NCBI GenBank assembly: GCA_040003255.1
Contig: JBDUCV010000091.1
Coordinates: 1 to 7,815, forward strand
Source of the DNA: JBDUCV01 sp040003255
Lineage (GTDB): Bacteria > Actinomycetota > Actinomycetes > Mycobacteriales > Jatrophihabitantaceae
Direction of reading: 5' to 3'
DNA length: 7,815 nt
Numbering within the stretch: the stretch's first letter is position 1; every line of letters begins with the position of its first letter. A program made the position numbers and the translations under genes. Positions 5,578 to 7,815 of the stretch are shown piece by piece. Below the pieces are notes generated by a model. That model was not told where the DNA came from, made no database searches, and was given only the letters and a program-made list of their open reading frames with translations.

Positions 5578-6390
5578 GCCGTGCACCACCTGATTAGGAC
5601 GATGGGCCTGTCCGAGCGCTTCGCGTGCCGGGTCACCGGCCAGCAGCGCTCAACGCAGCGCTATAAGCAGCCGGCCATGACGCCGGGTGACCGGGACGCA
5701 CCGCTGCGGACGTGGCTTCGTGATTGGGCGAAGGCGCATCCGCGGCGTGGGTTCCGCAACGCCTATGCCGACGCCCGTGGCGAGGGCTGGAACGACAACC
5801 ACAAGAAGATCCAGCGGCTCTGGCGCGACGAGGGCCTGCGAGTCCCACAACGCCGCAGGCGCAAGCGCCTGGGCGCCTCTACGGTTCCGGACCGTCCGCA
5901 GGCGGATGCCCCGAACCGCGTCTGGGCGGTGGACTTCCAGTTCGACGCCACCACCGACGGCAGGCCGATCAAGCTGGTGTCGATCATCGACGAACACACC
6001 CGCGAATGCCTGTCCAGCCTGGTCGAGCGTTCCGTCACCGCTGACGTGCTGATCGACGAGTTGGACCGCCTGGCCCTGACCCGCGGCTACCCGGCGGTGT
6101 TGCGCTGCGACAACGGCCCCGAGCTCGCGTGCGAGGCGATGGCCGACTGGGCCGGCGAACGCGTCGGGCTGTCCTTCATCCCGCCCGGCGAACCCTGGCG
6201 CAACGGCTACGTCGAGTCCTTCAACGGCCGGGTCCGCGACGAGTGCCTCAACATCAACATCTTCTGGTCACTGACCCAAGCGCGGGTCGTGATCACCGAC
6301 TGGAAGGACGACTACAACCACCGCCGACGACACAGCTCGCTCAGCTACCAGGCACCTGCCACTTACGCAGCTTTGTGCGTGCACCGGTGA
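5554..6390 (+). CDS. IS3-family OrfB (DDE integrase part of transposase)
   Basis: 278 residues if counted from GTG 5554, which overlaps the orfA stop (GTGA); more likely it is made mainly as an OrfAB fusion by -1 frameshifting. An N-terminal HTH-like region includes GLSERFACRVTGQQRSTQRYK, then HPRRGFRNAYADARGEGW and KKIQRLWRDEGLRVPQRRRRKR. The rve catalytic core follows: NRVWAVDFQFD (Asp127), RCDNGPE (Asp186) and NGYVESFNGRVRDECLN (Glu221). The second Asp and the Glu are separated by 34 residues. The C-terminus HRRRHSSLSYQAPATYAALCVHR is a normal family ending. No stop or frameshift was found, so the catalytic protein looks intact although the element's right end is missing. The reading frame stays open far upstream of 5554, but that part is only a shadow of the IS256 remnant and orfA. 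Confidence 0.92.
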   Translation: MSPEGRRAAVHHLIRTMGLSERFACRVTGQQRSTQRYKQPAMTPGDRDAPLRTWLRDWAKAHPRRGFRNAYADARGEGWNDNHKKIQRLWRDEGLRVPQRRRRKRLGASTVPDRPQADAPNRVWAVDFQFDATTDGRPIKLVSIIDEHTRECLSSLVERSVTADVLIDELDRLALTRGYPAVLRCDNGPELACEAMADWAGERVGLSFIPPGEPWRNGYVESFNGRVRDECLNINIFWSLTQARVVITDWKDDYNHRRRHSSLSYQAPATYAALCVHR

Positions 6391-6429
6391 AGCTCGGCGC
6401 CGCAATCCGTAGTGGCGGCAGGAATGGGC

Positions 6430-6460
6430 TTGCAAGTGACCCCACGTCAGCTTCTACCGT
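6430..6460 (+). promoter_or_regulatory. Putative MerR-type promoter with 19-bp spacer
   Basis: TTGCAA (6430-6435) and TACCGT (6455-6460) are 19 bp apart, the long spacing typical of promoters that MerR proteins distort and activate. A short dyad TGAC-N5-GTCA (6437-6449) lies near the spacer centre. Transcription would start at about 6467-6468, at or next to the GTG start codon. Inference from spacing and position. Confidence 0.5.
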
Positions 6461-6467
6461 CAATCGC

Positions 6468-7268
6468 GTGGAGCACACACCGCACGATGACGGCGCCGGA
6501 TGGCGGGTCGGTCAGCTTGCCGAGTTGACCGGCGTGACGGTGCGAACGCTGCGGCATTACGACCAGACGGGTCTGCTAGACCCGTCGGGCCAGACCGCCG
6601 GCGGGCACCGCCTCTACGACCACGCCAATGTGGTCCGGCTCTACCGCATCCTGGCGCTGCGTCGCCTGCGCTTCAGCCTGGCCGAGATTCGCTCACTGCT
6701 CGACGAGCCGGACTGGGACTTTGCCTCGATGGTGGCCCGCCACGCCGAGGAGACCGACCGCGGTCTGGCCGCCGCCGCGCGGCTTAGTACACATCTGCGA
6801 TCGATCACCCGCGAAATCGTCCGCACCGGAGATACCTCACCCGATCAGCTGTTCTCAATCATGGAGGAGATGACGATGCTTGAAATCCCGATCCGCAGCA
6901 CCACGACATTGCTGGTTTATGACGACCTGACAGCCGCGCACGCATACCTGACCGACACGTTCGGGCTGACCGCGGGCTCGCTCGAACTCGGCCCGGACGG
7001 GCGAGCCGTGCACGGTGAACTGTTCGCCGGAGACCAGTCGATCTGGCTGCACCCCTCCGGGGAGGGTTACCGCTCTCCGAGGGAACTCGGCGGCGTGAGC
7101 AGCATGGTCGTCATTGGCGTCGAAGATGCGGACGCCCATTACGCCTACGCCAAGCAGCGGGGAGCTGACGTCCTTAAGGCGCCGGTGGACCAGCCCTACG
7201 GCGTGCGCGAATACGGCGCCCGCGACCTCGAAGGTCACCTCTGGTACTTCCACAGCCCGCTCGACTGA
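6468..7268 (+). CDS. MerR-family regulator fused to a VOC domain
   Basis: 266 residues from GTG 6468. No ribosome site precedes the start, and the putative -10 box ends only 7 bases upstream, so a leaderless mRNA is likely. Residues 12-80 form the MerR winged helix: WRVGQLAELTGVTVRTLRHYD, GLLDPS, GGHRLYD, then VRLYRILALRRLRFSLAEIRSLLDE. Residues 86-137 form the helical linker expected to mediate dimers. Residues 141-264 are a glyoxalase-like VOC module: TTTLLVYDDLTAAHAYLTDTFGL, VHGELFAGDQSIWLH, VVIGVEDADAHYAYAKQRGA, VREYGARDLEGHLWYF. The VOC part presumably binds the inducer or is a tethered detoxifying or sequestering domain. An in-frame ATG at 6876 (residue 137) has GGAGGAG six bases upstream, so the VOC part might also be made alone. 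It is followed two bases later by the MmcQ-like gene. The inducer is unknown. Confidence 0.88.
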   Translation: MEHTPHDDGAGWRVGQLAELTGVTVRTLRHYDQTGLLDPSGQTAGGHRLYDHANVVRLYRILALRRLRFSLAEIRSLLDEPDWDFASMVARHAEETDRGLAAAARLSTHLRSITREIVRTGDTSPDQLFSIMEEMTMLEIPIRSTTTLLVYDDLTAAHAYLTDTFGLTAGSLELGPDGRAVHGELFAGDQSIWLHPSGEGYRSPRELGGVSSMVVIGVEDADAHYAYAKQRGADVLKAPVDQPYGVREYGARDLEGHLWYFHSPLD

Positions 7269-7270
7269 GC

Positions 7271-7585
7271 GTGATCACCGACATCGCCGCCCGGCAACTG
7301 GCGCTGGCCCTACCTGACACCGTCGAACAGGACCACCACGGGTTCGTATCCTTCCGGGTCGCCGGGCGTATTTTCGCCACCCTGCCTAACCCCGACCGGC
7401 TTCGGGCCATGCTCGACGAACACGGCATCCGCTCCGCAGCCGCGAATTGGCCAAACTCGTGCCGCGAGTTCTACTGGGGTAAGAGGCTCGCCTGCATTGA
7501 GATCGACCTGGTCCATGCCGACGAGACACTCGTCCGCGACCTCCTCACCGAAGCGTGGGAGCACAGGCGGGGCCACGCCACATAG
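7271..7585 (+). CDS. MmcQ/YjbR-like protein
   Basis: 104 residues from GTG 7271, two bases after the MerR-VOC stop codon, with no separate ribosome site; translation is probably coupled to the upstream gene. The sequence matches the small MmcQ/YjbR (CyaY-like fold) family: ALALPDTVEQDHHGFVSFRVAGRIFATLPN, then AMLDEHGIRSAAA, FYWGKRLACIEIDL and LVRDLLTEAWEHR. Length is normal for the actinobacterial single-domain type. The fold has been linked to DNA binding, but a biochemical role is not established for these short proteins. No membrane segment or signal peptide. Sharing an operon with a MerR regulator suggests it responds to the same signal. Confidence 0.8.
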   Translation: MITDIAARQLALALPDTVEQDHHGFVSFRVAGRIFATLPNPDRLRAMLDEHGIRSAAANWPNSCREFYWGKRLACIEIDLVHADETLVRDLLTEAWEHRRGHAT

Positions 7586-7674
7586 TTCAACCACCGCTCG
7601 GTCTACGCCGCAGTTCGCAACACCCGATCAAGAACGACTCTCACTCGAAGTGGATCAGTTCACGGGGTCCGGCC

Positions 7675-7815
7675 ATCGGCGTCGCGCCGATCTGCCGCGT
7701 GCTCACTGACCCCGGCGTGCCGATCGCGTCGAACTCCTACTACGCCCACAAGACCCGCCTGCCCTCGGCGCGGTCGGCGCGAGAGGTCAGGGTGCTGGGC
7801 GAGATCGAACGGGTC
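7675..7815 (+). pseudogene. 5'-truncated IS3-type OrfB fragment, runs off the window
   Basis: The frame from 7675 reads IGVAPICRVLTDPGVPIAS, then SYYAHKTRLPSARSAREV and VLGEIERV. This is the N-terminal region of an IS3-family OrfB of a different subgroup from the element at 5204-6390 (family form: FGVxPICRVLxxxGxPIAPSTYY). The usual first ten or so residues (MIxFIDxHRDRF-like) and any orfA are missing; sequence before about 7670 is unrelated, so the fragment is cut at its 5' side. The frame is open to the window edge, so the state of its catalytic core is unknown. The 85 bp between the MmcQ-like stop and this fragment show nothing I can assign. Confidence 0.75.

Larger units (their letters stand above)
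5204..6390 (+). mobile_element. IS3-family insertion sequence, right end not found
   Basis: It carries orfA and orfB of an IS3-type element. The left end is placed at 5204 (TGACCCCGATTGGTACG), where IS256 coding similarity stops; IS3 elements typically begin with TG. A matching inverted copy (ending in CGTACCAATCGGGGTCA) should close the element after orfB, but none is present between 6391 and the next gene, and no IS256 tail resumes there. The right end, together with the rest of the IS256 element, therefore seems to have been deleted, leaving this copy probably immobile on its own although its transposase looks complete. Confidence 0.75.

Noticed and set aside
1..7815. CRISPR array, tRNA or rRNA genes, toxin-antitoxin or defence genes
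   Set aside because: I looked for regularly spaced repeats, tRNA-like cloverleaf sequence and known defence motifs on both strands and saw none; the only short tandem repeat is the coding ISAPTT run.

Overview
The window comes from a high-GC actinobacterium. G/C-rich third codon positions, GTG starts, strong GGAGG-type ribosome sites, a class F-type sortase with a sortable surface protein, and IS110/IS256/IS3 transposases of actinobacterial type all agree. I cannot name the genus from sequence alone. The region looks like accessory DNA: two small groups of host genes sit among at least four decayed or partial insertion sequences.

Layout. 1-256 (minus): start of a VOC/glyoxalase-fold protein running off the left edge, with a recognisable promoter. 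458-1155 (minus): IS110-family transposase remnant, frameshifted near its start and missing its C-terminal half. 1156-1555: no confident gene. 1556-3121 (plus): secreted protein of two tandem copies of a six-cysteine domain, ending in a sortase-type wall anchor. 3245-4048 (plus): class F-like sortase. A 12-bp perfect inverted repeat separates these two genes. 4150-5206 (plus): wrecked IS256-family transposase, cut at its 3' side by an IS3-family element (5204 to about 6390). The IS3 element keeps complete orfA and orfB and a textbook -1 frameshift signal. 6468-7268 (plus): MerR regulator fused to a VOC domain, probably from a leaderless transcript. 7271-7585: MmcQ/YjbR-like protein two bases downstream. 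7675-7815: fragment of a second IS3-type OrfB, running off the right edge.

How the genes fit together. The exported protein and the sortase form a plausible self-contained surface-display unit: the sortase would cut the C-terminal signal of its neighbour, whose motif reads PPNTG instead of LPXTG, and attach it to the cell envelope. MerR-VOC plus MmcQ-like looks like a small autoregulated, ligand-responsive operon. The most interesting unexplained content is the duplicated cysteine-rich domain with its dedicated sortase. The transposase remnants record a nested history of insertion and deletion around it.
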